Assembly (NCBI GenBank): GCA_937973995.1
Contig: CALJIQ010000368.1
Coordinates: 1-34,017, forward strand
Length of the DNA stretch: 34,017 bases
Direction: 5' to 3'
DNA from: an uncultured Saprospiraceae bacterium
Lineage (GTDB): Bacteria > Bacteroidota > Bacteroidia > Chitinophagales > Saprospiraceae
In this document: in pieces, positions 22,701 through 30,927 of the stretch
Numbering within the stretch: the stretch's first letter is position 1
Layout: every line of letters starts with the position of its first letter
Made by a program: the position numbers and the translations under genes
The notes under the pieces: model-generated
Told to the model about the DNA's origin: nothing
The model's input: only the letters and a program-made list of their open reading frames with translations
Databases searched by the model: none

Positions 22701-24506
22701 GGCTGTTTGTTCTTCAATAGTTATCAACGCCGTTGCTTCTGCCGACACATCACATTGGTCCGTCACCGTAACGGTATAGGACACTTCTTGGTTAACCGTT
22801 ACCTCAATAGAATCCAGATTTTGTCCATCATCCCAACTATATGTTTTCGCACCTACCCCTCCTTCTAATGTTGGTTTTAAAGTAATTTCTCCTCCTTTAC
22901 AAGTAGTAATATCGCCTAAATTAGCGGAGAATGGAGGTGCTTCTACAATGAAAAATTCTATGGTCTTTGCCTCACAAGAACAAGCCTGATCCAATTCAAA
23001 TACGATAGACTCTGTTGGTTCATCTACATCATCTTTAATGGTAACGATAGGTAAGGAAAAAGACATTTGTCCTCTTGGTATAGTAACAGAATTTTGAAAA
23101 GGTAGATAGTCGACACCTACAACTGCCGAACTACTATCAGCAATACTAAAGGTAACTTGCAATGGTTGAGAGGCATCATCTTCTGAACGACTAAAGGTAA
23201 TAGACGCGTCTTGGCAACCCTCAAAAGCGATACCCGCTGTGGGATCAATAGCATCTGGTACATTCACACTAGCGGTAGCATTTCCACCTGCATTAAAACT
23301 ATTGGCTTTTAAAAAAACTGCTGAGTCTAACGCTTTGTCCTGCACATCGCCAATCACTAATTTAATATGATATGTTTCACAAGGTATTACATCTGCTACT
23401 GCCGTAAGGAGTGTGGTAAATCCATCAAACTGAATATCATCTGCATAAGGTGCAGATTCAAAAATCTCAGCAGAGGTACATCCATCTCCGAAGATATCAG
23501 CGAGATCTTGAAAAATACCTAAGATGCCTCCAGGTTGTTTAATATTTGACTTATAATATTGGTTCGTTTCTTCGTAATTAACAGAGTTAATGGCTACATA
23601 ATTAGCTGACCCTGGAATTTGGGCAATATTAATAGCATTATTGGTAAATGTGCCATTTATACCTGGACCGCTGATAAAAAAGCCAAACACATCGTTAAAA
23701 TCTGAATTCACATATTCACAATATTCCTCAGAAGCAAATACATATTCAAAAGACACTTTATCTACCGTAGGTGTAAAATCAAATTCTAAACTCACGACAT
23801 CTCCTATACCACCTGAACCCGCTGGTAATAAGGCATTTAAGTCTGGGTCTCCTCCTGCAGTTGGAAAACCTGAAGAAGCGCCCCTATCATCATTTGGACC
23901 TCTTGCATCTACTGCTTTTCCTGTAGATAAAATAATACCCTCAGCTGCATTTAGAGAGGCCGCCCCATTCCTAAATACACCAAACTGATTAGCCGCACCT
24001 TTTTTAGTAATGTTATCCACTTCAAAACAACCCCCTCCAATAAATACCTCCTCAATTAAATATTGCTCGTCATCATTTTGAGTTACCTGAATGGGGGCAC
24101 TTGATCTAGCAATAGCTTTACTAGGACAATCCATACAAACAACAGATAACATATAGTCTTTGGGTTCTTCTATTGCGCAAGAGGTACTTAATTCTAGTTT
24201 TTCCGTTCTTCCCGTTGCTTGAAACTCATAGGTGATGAATTTAGCTTTCTTTTCAAAGGAATGTAAACGAGAATTGCTTTTTGTAAGAAATGGAAAGCAT
24301 TCTAAAGCGGCATCCTGTTTGGTAAACTGCAGCAGATAGTTGTTACCTTTTTGAAGCCCCTCAATTAAAACGGAACTTTCAGCGGGTATCTGATACAGGA
24401 AAAGCCTAGCATCAGAAGTAGATAAGGTATCTGTAGATTGACTAAATAGAGCAGGCAAACTAAAAATAGAAAATACCAGAAGAAGAAATGTAGAGTGTCT
24501 ATGCAT
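19704..24506 (-). CDS. Very large T9SS-secreted multidomain protein (type B sorting domain)
   Basis: This 1600-residue protein has a Sec signal peptide (residues 1-22). Residues about 155-410 match the choice-of-anchor L module (GGGCFEVDN, GIILSTGKAVDARGPND, FEYVFASEEYCEYV). A Calx-beta-like module follows (about 420-520), then many Ig/PKD-like beta domains. Six consecutive repeats of about 85 residues share the theme C..L.G...W.T.dG.I...L.P.i...G.Y.L.VT...NGC. A SprB-like repeat precedes the end. The C-terminal 98 residues (YVPNAFSPNN, LRIFDRWGTLVFE, WDGRFN) are the CHU_C/gliding-motility-associated type B sorting domain. I infer a cell-surface or released adhesin exported by the type IX system. 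It is monocistronic and unrelated to the purine genes. Confidence 0.93.
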   Translation of the reverse strand: MHRHSTFLLLVFSIFSLPALFSQSTDTLSTSDARLFLYQIPAESSVLIEGLQKGNNYLLQFTKQDAALECFPFLTKSNSRLHSFEKKAKFITYEFQATGRTEKLELSTSCAIEEPKDYMLSVVCMDCPSKAIARSSAPIQVTQNDDEQYLIEEVFIGGGCFEVDNITKKGAANQFGVFRNGAASLNAAEGIILSTGKAVDARGPNDDRGASSGFPTAGGDPDLNALLPAGSGGIGDVVSLEFDFTPTVDKVSFEYVFASEEYCEYVNSDFNDVFGFFISGPGINGTFTNNAINIAQIPGSANYVAINSVNYEETNQYYKSNIKQPGGILGIFQDLADIFGDGCTSAEIFESAPYADDIQFDGFTTLLTAVADVIPCETYHIKLVIGDVQDKALDSAVFLKANSFNAGGNATASVNVPDAIDPTAGIAFEGCQDASITFSRSEDDASQPLQVTFSIADSSSAVVGVDYLPFQNSVTIPRGQMSFSLPIVTIKDDVDEPTESIVFELDQACSCEAKTIEFFIVEAPPFSANLGDITTCKGGEITLKPTLEGGVGAKTYSWDDGQNLDSIEVTVNQEVSYTVTVTDQCDVSAEATALITIEEQTASIQGAQKLCNGERQGEIEINLSGVGPWNLTYTRDDEVQPVIQVLESPFSLEESTAGTYKLVEAESGGCIAEVEGEASLVVSELSIDYTPQGPSCFNTKDGNITTTIGGNGQDLQYEWTNGSTEKNILDLEAGFYGLSITDNLECVFSLDSIELIAPPAITAAIVAEEVINCIDPFIPEPAITIEGGTPGHVFNIMNESGEVVEADQIGAGTYSVQVTDAAGCELEESFIVQPDTIKPIAEARGKDNLSCKILETNLSGVGSSEEEGRYIYTWSTGDGNLVSGETTLAPIIDAPGVYQLVVTDLTNGCQGKDSEMVLANYDKPQSEIADPSTLNCQVTETNILGTVVSPITDYTVEWKTEAGNIVDGQTNRSATVDAPGMYRLVVTDEENGCKDSTSVNIVQDIDAPNITIQENPVLTCTAQNVTVMATVADLQEEERAFSWSFPNPESIVSNRNTLEPVVNQPGEYTVTVNNLSNFCVSTATARVSIDTLPPLADAGTSFIFTCDLVTADLEGVSDGDNDYRWSTEDGSIEDGVQTLRPAISQAGNYELKVISNTNGCTATSRVEILEDPNRPEAIIAAPAALNCINSTLPLNASASSQGTIMDFRWRTDDGVLVDSSNPLQPIIGKEGTYQLQITNMESNCVGIAEVQVVLDTVAPLANINPAKAFDCYTTTMQLDGTGSSKGEDFVYAWNTEDGSIESDATSLFPIIGEPGTYSLLITSSKNGCSKAQTLIVEENVPRTAVVEKADPLCPNETGSITVSGVEGGVGPYRYSIDGGNSYQSVQSFDRIPAGSYAISIMDNNECELTDQVTIIAPEEIELEIDPEINIALGDSTTITPYTNIPANEIADIIWSPAIGLSCDDCLEPMARPIRSQTYDLRVMDTNGCEATTTVHFLVDTNPDIYVPNAFSPNNTDGVNDRFTVFARSSSIRQVKTLRIFDRWGTLVFEKANFDPNDPTLGWDGRFNNQQMRPQVFVYFAEVEMIDDRDLMIRGDVALVE

Positions 24507-24650
24507 AGTCTATGAATCGGTTGTAAGTGTAGTAATATGAATATTCAGCTATTCAGAAAATACAATTGCTAAATTACGCAGCAGAAAAGCTGCGGGTAGA
24601 TATGCTAATCAGGGATAAAATTTGAGGGGGATTAAATATAGACTTTTTTC

Positions 24651-24690
24651 GGTGGACGGTAGACGGTCGCTTTGCTTGACGGTGGACGGA
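24651..24690. repeat. Short direct repeat (GGTGGACGGT units) in a 372-base gap
   Basis: GGTGGACGGTAGACGGT is followed after 8 bases by GACGGTGGACGGA, giving several ACGGT/GGACGG units. It lies in the 24507-24878 gap between divergent genes. Apart from this, a small CGCAGC/GCTGCG hairpin near 24577 and the operator candidate at 24837, I see nothing in this gap. Confidence 0.55.
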
Positions 24691-24836
24691 CTACAGCTAC
24701 ACAAAATTTGTCTTGAGTGGTTTTTTAAAATATAGCACCAATACAGATAGGATGCTTTGAATAAATAGAAACCACTATTCAAGCCGTGAAGATAACTGCC
24801 CTTTCACTATAAAAAGTCTAAAAAGTATGTTAAGAT

Positions 24837-24863
24837 TGTATAATTCTATACAAATATTATACA
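24837..24863. promoter_or_regulatory. Palindromic operator candidate upstream of the ModF-like gene
   Basis: TGTATAAT and ATTATACA are perfect 8-bp inverted repeats separated by 11 bases, ending 15 bases before the ATG. A TTG at 24836-24838 and TACATTTC at 24860-24867 could be -33 and -7 elements with 21-base spacing, so the palindrome would overlap the promoter. The regulator is unknown. Confidence 0.4.
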
Positions 24864-24878
24864 TTTCCAAAAATTCTA

Positions 24879-26354
24879 ATGAGTAAGGACTTCATAAAGA
24901 TACAACAGGCGACATTTCGGCATAGAAATCAGACGTTTTATGATAATTTTAACTGGTCTATCCGAGCAGGGGAGCATTGGGTCATCACAGGTAATTGTGG
25001 GGCAGGTAAAACGAGTCTAGTCCATGCGCTTTCTGGTAAATATTTTCCAGTAAAAGGTACGATAACATATCCTTTTTTAGCGAACCAACAAGAATCTTAT
25101 CTAACATTAAGACGGCAATTAATACGAGTTGTCTCCTTTAGGGATGATTCGAGGGTATTCCGTCCCAATTTATATTTCTATCAACAACGCTATAATGCTT
25201 TTGCAGCAGATGGGACCTTAACGGTGTGGGAATATCTAATGAATGCAGGTTTTGATGAAAGGATTGAAGACCATATAAAGTTAATTAAAAAAACGGGTAT
25301 TTATCCACTATTAGATGTAGAACGCATAAAATTATCCAGCGGACAATCTCGTAAATTACTCATTACCAAAGCCTTATTACAACATCCAAAAATTTTAATT
25401 ATTGATAATCCTTATTTAGGACTCGATGCACCTAGTAGAAAAGAATTTAATGGCTTATTGGACCAGTTGGTGGATGAGGAAGAACTACAACTGATCTTGG
25501 TAGGACAATATGAAGTATTGCCAACCTGTATGACGCACTGCCTGATATTAGATCAGTTTAAAATAACTTATGAAGGTTCACTCTTATCTATTCCAACTTC
25601 CACTATCAATAACCACAACCCCTCCCCTTCTCCAATTCTGGATCAAATTCAACAACTCTATCTCCCACCAGAACAAACAAAGAACCCAATATTTGATTTA
25701 CAAAAGGTAAGCGTTCAATATCTCCAAAAACCCATTCTTCAAGGTATTAACTGGACCGTACAAAAAGGAGAAAAGTGGGCACTAGTAGGGCATAATGGCT
25801 CTGGTAAGTCCACCATTCTTTCATTATTATTTGGCGATCATCCCCAAGCATATGCCAACGATATTTATCTCTTTGGTCAAAAACGAGGAATGGGACAAAG
25901 TATTTGGGACATCAAAAAACATACGGGCTTTACTTCTCCTGAATTGCATTATTTTTTCAGCTATTCTATCAGTTGTTTACAAACCGTTATTACTGGCTTA
26001 TTCGACCATGTGTATTTAAAACGATCTCCTACAGAAAAGGAGCAACAACTGATAGATCTCCTCTTCCAATATTTTGAAATCACCCATTTAAAAGATCGTT
26101 CTTTTCAAGAGGTATCTACTGGTGAGCAACGAACAGTTTTGTTCCTTCGAGCTTTGATTAAAAATCCGCCCTTACTTTTATTGGATGAGCCATTTCAAGG
26201 ATTTGATCCTCCTACGATTACCAAAGCAAAGCGATTATTGGATACGATTTTGACGGATGCTCACACGCTCGTCTTTATCTCGCATTACCAGAAAGAGATT
26301 CCAGCTTGTGTGAAGAAAGTGGCTTATTTGGAAGATGGGAAATTAAGACGGTAA
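24879..26354 (+). CDS. ModF-like protein with two ABC ATPase domains
   Basis: This 491-residue protein is two ABC nucleotide-binding domains in one chain with no membrane helices. Domain one has Walker A GNCGAGKTS (38-46), signature LSSGQ near 151 and Walker B LIIDNP near 173, where the usual catalytic Glu is replaced by Asn. Domain two has GHNGSGKS (304-311), signature STGEQ near 411 and LLLLDEP near 434, with the Glu retained. LSSGQSRKLLITKALL resembles ModF (PhrA) of molybdenum loci; the role of that family is poorly defined. A molybdenum link would fit the nearby Mo-dependent xanthine dehydrogenase but is only suggestive. It has no permease partner here and is transcribed alone. Confidence 0.85.
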   Translation: MSKDFIKIQQATFRHRNQTFYDNFNWSIRAGEHWVITGNCGAGKTSLVHALSGKYFPVKGTITYPFLANQQESYLTLRRQLIRVVSFRDDSRVFRPNLYFYQQRYNAFAADGTLTVWEYLMNAGFDERIEDHIKLIKKTGIYPLLDVERIKLSSGQSRKLLITKALLQHPKILIIDNPYLGLDAPSRKEFNGLLDQLVDEEELQLILVGQYEVLPTCMTHCLILDQFKITYEGSLLSIPTSTINNHNPSPSPILDQIQQLYLPPEQTKNPIFDLQKVSVQYLQKPILQGINWTVQKGEKWALVGHNGSGKSTILSLLFGDHPQAYANDIYLFGQKRGMGQSIWDIKKHTGFTSPELHYFFSYSISCLQTVITGLFDHVYLKRSPTEKEQQLIDLLFQYFEITHLKDRSFQEVSTGEQRTVLFLRALIKNPPLLLLDEPFQGFDPPTITKAKRLLDTILTDAHTLVFISHYQKEIPACVKKVAYLEDGKLRR

Positions 26355-26364
26355 GCACTCAAGG

Positions 26365-26526
26365 TTGTGTTAGCTCTAAATTCTTTTATTTTAAAAATTT
26401 ATCAATTTTCAAAATAAAAGAATTTGATATAACATAACTCAATGAAAGGGAAATTATGTTATCTCGAATTTGAGTTACTAGAATTTTTATCAAAATTCTA
26501 GTAATTCAAATTCAGAGCAAACACAA
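26365..26526. repeat. Composite palindromic element family F, copy 2
   Basis: Module one (26365-26437) runs TTGTGTTAGCTCT to GATATAACATAA around a stem ATTCTTTTATTTT and complement. Module two (26454-26526) runs TTATGTTATCTC to AGAGCAAACACAA around a stem ACTAGAATTTT and complement. The outer ends are 13-bp inverted repeats with one mismatch. The arrangement matches 8958-9207, but the internal stems have different sequence. It lies between convergent genes and could also act as a bidirectional terminator. Confidence 0.85.
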
Positions 26527-26536
26527 TGACTCCTAC

Positions 26537-27637
26537 CTACGGAAAAGGCTTAAACAAATACACCTCAATTCGCCGATTCTTAGCTCGACCTGCTGGGGTA
26601 TCATTAGACGCAATAGGATATTGATCGCCGACTCCTTTGAAGAGTAATCGTTCTTTATCAATACCTTTAGTTATTAAATAATTCGCAATAGCTTCTGCCC
26701 TTTTAGCAGATAGGCGTTCGTTCGTAGTCGGATTACCAGAGCTATCGGTATGGCCATAAATCCCTAAATTATTGTCGGGATGAGATTGCAAAAAAGCGAC
26801 TAATTCGTCTAACTCTCTTTGCGTATCAGTGGACAATTGAGTTTTGCCAGAGGAAAAGGTAGTGGCAGCCAGCGGCACTATTTGATTATCCAATAAAGCC
26901 GTTTCTATTTTTTTAAAAGAGCTGGTTGCGATAGCAGAGGCAGGATTGAATCGAATATTTTTAAAACAAACCTTATGCTGATTAGAGTATTGACCAGTAG
27001 AAGAAGTCACCCCCCAAAACACTTCTGAGGTTCCACCAAAAATTTCCTGTATGATGTCTTTTTGTAAACGGATGAGTTGTTTTCCATCTAGCGTAACCGT
27101 CAAGGTTTTCTCCAGTGCCGACCAATTGATTTTTAAAGCGTGATTTTCGCAGTCATCTATGTTAGGAATGGTAATAGGTTGCGTTAATCCATACCGATGA
27201 TGTACTACACCATCTTGTAAAACCGCCAAATGGTCCTCTGGGGGGTCGTATAAATGTCCATTTTGCCAAGTATCTATTTCGATGCCGATAGAAGGACTAA
27301 CGCCAGAAAACCCCATACCTTCTCCTTCTCTCCCCATTGCCATTTTAGGGCTAAAAATAAAAACCATTCCATCTGCCCCATCGCCATCCTTACAACCCAA
27401 GAATACCTCTAAGTCCATATTGAAATTGCTATTCAAGTCGATTTTATTCGGGTAATAAATGGACCCACCTGCCCAGATTCGATCTTCTGTTAGTTGGAAG
27501 CAGTTATCTGACAGTTTTGCTGCATTAGCAGATAACTCAATCAATCCCCTGATCAAGTCCCAACCCTTGTTCTGTGCAAAAGAAAAGGTGCTAATAAAAC
27601 CAAAGAGAAAAACAGAAATAAAGTAGCGAATAGTCAT
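26537..27637 (-). CDS. L-type-lectin-like / OmpA fusion protein, exported
   Basis: I place the start at 27637 (Met29 of the ORF track) because a good signal peptide begins there (RYFISVFLFGFISTFSFAQ); the protein is then 366 residues. The first half resembles the bacterial L-type lectin, concanavalin-like fold: GCKDGDGADGMVFIFSP, GFSGVSPSIGIEIDTW and a DH pair in PPEDHLAV. The last ~110 residues are an OmpA C-terminal peptidoglycan-binding domain (IYGHTDSSGNPTTNERLSAKRAEAI, GRAKNRRIEVYL). The expected role is an outer-membrane or periplasmic protein that binds carbohydrate and anchors to peptidoglycan. It lies downstream of pyrG on the same strand with a 195-base gap, and converges with the ModF-like gene. 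Confidence 0.88.
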   Translation of the reverse strand: MTIRYFISVFLFGFISTFSFAQNKGWDLIRGLIELSANAAKLSDNCFQLTEDRIWAGGSIYYPNKIDLNSNFNMDLEVFLGCKDGDGADGMVFIFSPKMAMGREGEGMGFSGVSPSIGIEIDTWQNGHLYDPPEDHLAVLQDGVVHHRYGLTQPITIPNIDDCENHALKINWSALEKTLTVTLDGKQLIRLQKDIIQEIFGGTSEVFWGVTSSTGQYSNQHKVCFKNIRFNPASAIATSSFKKIETALLDNQIVPLAATTFSSGKTQLSTDTQRELDELVAFLQSHPDNNLGIYGHTDSSGNPTTNERLSAKRAEAIANYLITKGIDKERLLFKGVGDQYPIASNDTPAGRAKNRRIEVYLFKPFP

Positions 27638-27832
27638 GGCAAGCGATTGAGATGAAGCAATGCGAAAGTTCTCAATGTCGAATTTTGAAAAGGCTAAGAT
27701 GTAAGGCAACTGAACATTCAAAATTGAGAGCTTACAGCAATACAGTCTATAGAACGAAAAATCGGAGATTTCCGTTTAGAGGATGTCGAAAATTCATATC
27801 GAGTTGAAAATCAATATCAAATCAGCCCTCTC

Positions 27833-29485
<1,653 letters not shown>

Positions 29486-29550
29486 TTAATTAAATCATTC
29501 TCGGATTCACGCATAAAATAATGTGTGTAGCAAATAGTTGTTACGGGACG

Positions 29551-29558
29551 CAAAGGTA
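29551..29558 (-). promoter_or_regulatory. Candidate -7 element for pyrG (TACCTTTG on minus strand)
   Basis: On the minus strand the sequence reads TACCTTTG, an exact TAnnTTTG match, about 114 bases before the pyrG ATG. A clear -33 TTTG at the usual spacing is missing, so confidence is moderate. Confidence 0.4.
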
Positions 29559-29960
29559 AGAAATGATTTGGCTAAATTAGGGGATTCGGTGTCATAGAAA
29601 ATCATTAAGAGTAATTTTTTTCAAAAGGGCAAAATAAGAACTTGCTTAGAAGATAATACTGCCGCTAATAAACAGCCCATCCGCCTATTTTCTCTCCTCA
29701 ATAACTCTAAAAAATTGACCCTGTCATTTTCGTTTGTAAATTCCATATATTTCACAAAATAAGTAGATTACCTACTTTTATTACTAAAAGTGACCACATA
29801 CTCAAAATTAAAACTTCCTAAAAGTGTTAAAGTTTGAAATATTTATTTTTTTATAATGGAAAAATTTTGAGAATTATTTAAATCATATTACCTTTCCAAC
29901 ACATTTTACGGAATACCTACCGAATACCTTTACACGGAATGCAAACGAGCATTCTACGCT
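29559..29960. other. Gene-free stretch between pyrG and the HTH gene
   Basis: This AT-rich stretch of about 400 bases separates divergent genes. I see no ORF of note, no tRNA-like or riboswitch-like fold, and none of the palindromic repeat families that fill most other gaps. It probably holds the two divergent promoters and a long leader. Confidence 0.5.
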
Positions 29961-29968
29961 TAACTTTG
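29961..29968 (+). promoter_or_regulatory. Candidate -7 element for the small HTH gene (TAACTTTG)
   Basis: TAACTTTG matches TAnnTTTG exactly and lies 41 bases before the ATG at 30010, a sensible leader length. No perfect -33 TTTG is visible at 19-21 bases upstream. Confidence 0.4.
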
Positions 29969-30009
29969 ACGTCTATTTTCCTTTATTCTCAAACAAAATT
30001 TATTAATCT

Positions 30010-30279
30010 ATGATTATCACCTTTGAAGAATTAAGAAACATCAAGCACAGCCTGCCTACAGGAAGTATCAAACGCATTGCGAAAGAATTGAAGATGGAAG
30101 AACAGACAATTAGAAATTATTTTGGGGCAAAGAAAAAATCCCCACAAAGCATCCCTGATTGGCACAAAAGTCCAGGTCCAGGTGGTGGTATCCTTAGAAT
30201 TGAAGATTTAACCGTTTTAAACCTCGCCAAGCAAATTTTAAAAGAAAAGGCAACTGTAGCTAGCGTTTCAAAGGGGTAA
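30010..30279 (+). CDS. Small helix-turn-helix DNA-binding protein
   Basis: This 89-residue protein has a predicted helix-turn-helix at about residues 17-39 (TGSIKRIAKELKMEEQTIRNYFG), in which RIAKEL and EQTIRNYF fit the two helices. A glycine-rich turn (PGPGGG) and a short helical tail follow. I recognise it only as a small protein type conserved in Bacteroidota, annotated as DNA-binding, with no assigned regulon. It is monocistronic, with a long AT-rich upstream region, a candidate TAACTTTG promoter element, and the best terminator in the window right after it, which suggests strong independent expression. Confidence 0.85.
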   Translation: MIITFEELRNIKHSLPTGSIKRIAKELKMEEQTIRNYFGAKKKSPQSIPDWHKSPGPGGGILRIEDLTVLNLAKQILKEKATVASVSKG

Positions 30280-30307
30280 CTTTTTTGAGAACAGCCTACA
30301 AAAAACT

Positions 30308-30349
30308 AATGGGTTATCAAATGTATATTTGATAACCCATTTTTATTTG
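30308..30349 (+). terminator. Rho-independent terminator after the HTH gene
   Basis: AATGGGTTATCAAAT, loop GTAT, ATTTGATAACCCATT forms a perfect 15-bp stem, directly followed by TTTTATTTG. It begins 29 bases after the stop codon and is the only classical stem plus U-tract I find in the window. Confidence 0.88.
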
Positions 30350-30386
30350 TATTAGGGAAATTCGGTTTTCCTACCCAAAAATCTAT

Positions 30387-30475
30387 TTCCCGCTAAGTTG
30401 CGCTAAGGCCTCGCAAAGTAACGCTAAGCTAGGCCTTTGCGAGACTCTGCGAAACCTTTGTGAGACTTTGCGGGA
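30387..30475. repeat. Dispersed palindromic repeat family A, copy 3
   Basis: TTCCCGCTAAGTTGCGCTAAGG at the left, CTCGCAAAGTAACGCTAAG in the middle and GTGAGACTTTGCGGGA at the right match copies at 3471 and 13324. It lies between the terminator of the HTH gene and the EF-hand gene. Confidence 0.9.
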
Positions 30476-30577
30476 GATAAATACTCAGTAGATTATTTTA
30501 CCTTCCTACTTAAATATTAAAAAACCGTAAGTTTGATGCTTCAAAATTTAATCGGATTTATGGCATTTAGGTTTTAG

Positions 30578-30628
30578 GGTATTGTGGTGAGCAACCATAC
30601 CACCAAAAAACCAAAATACCACAACACC
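30578..30628. repeat. Dispersed palindromic repeat family C, copy 2 (short)
   Basis: GGTATTGTGGTGAGCAACCA and the right part ACCAAAATACCACAACACC repeat the arms of the 10688-10818 element with a much shorter centre. It ends 9 bases before the EF-hand start codon, so it would lie in the leader of that gene. Confidence 0.75.
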
Positions 30629-30637
30629 TACTAACAA

Positions 30638-30913
30638 ATGGCAAGTAAAAAAGAAATACTAGGAAAGATCAGAATCCTCATCACGCAAAAATTTGAGGAC
30701 CCACAAGAAGCATTCAATTTCTTTGATAAAAACGGGGATGGGTATTTGAGTAAAGCGGAATTAATAGAACTAGTCAAAAGTGCAAAAGTCAATAGATTTC
30801 TGTCTAAAGTAGTCGCTAAAACGATCATAACCGGACTGGATAAAGACGACAATCAAAAATTGAACTGGAAAGAGTTTAGCAAAGCCGTTAAAGTGTTACT
30901 TACCGAAAAATAA
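30638..30913 (+). CDS. Small calcium-binding protein with two EF-hands
   Basis: This 91-residue protein has no signal peptide and two EF-hand loops: DKNGDGYLSKAE at 30-41, a textbook loop with Asp, Asn, Asp and Glu at the coordinating positions 1, 3, 5 and 12, and DKDDNQKLNWKE at 68-79, also with intact acidic ligands but Lys instead of the usual hydrophobic-flanking Gly pattern. The spacing is that of a paired EF-hand, so calcium binding is likely, probably in the cytoplasm. The mpl-type gene starts only 14 bases after its stop, so the two are probably co-transcribed. A role in wall recycling would be pure inference. Confidence 0.88.
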   Translation: MASKKEILGKIRILITQKFEDPQEAFNFFDKNGDGYLSKAELIELVKSAKVNRFLSKVVAKTIITGLDKDDNQKLNWKEFSKAVKVLLTEK

Positions 30914-30927
30914 GCCTACTTATATCC

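Noticed and set aside
8958-26526. Family F modules as integron attC sites, because of imperfect palindromes with GTTA/TAAC ends
   Set aside because: The attC core rules (RYYYAAC and GTTRRRY) are not met, there is no integrase, and the neighbouring genes are not cassette-like.
27638-27721. 28-residue extension before the lectin/OmpA protein
   Set aside because: A proper signal peptide begins at the internal Met at 27637, and the extension would bury it.
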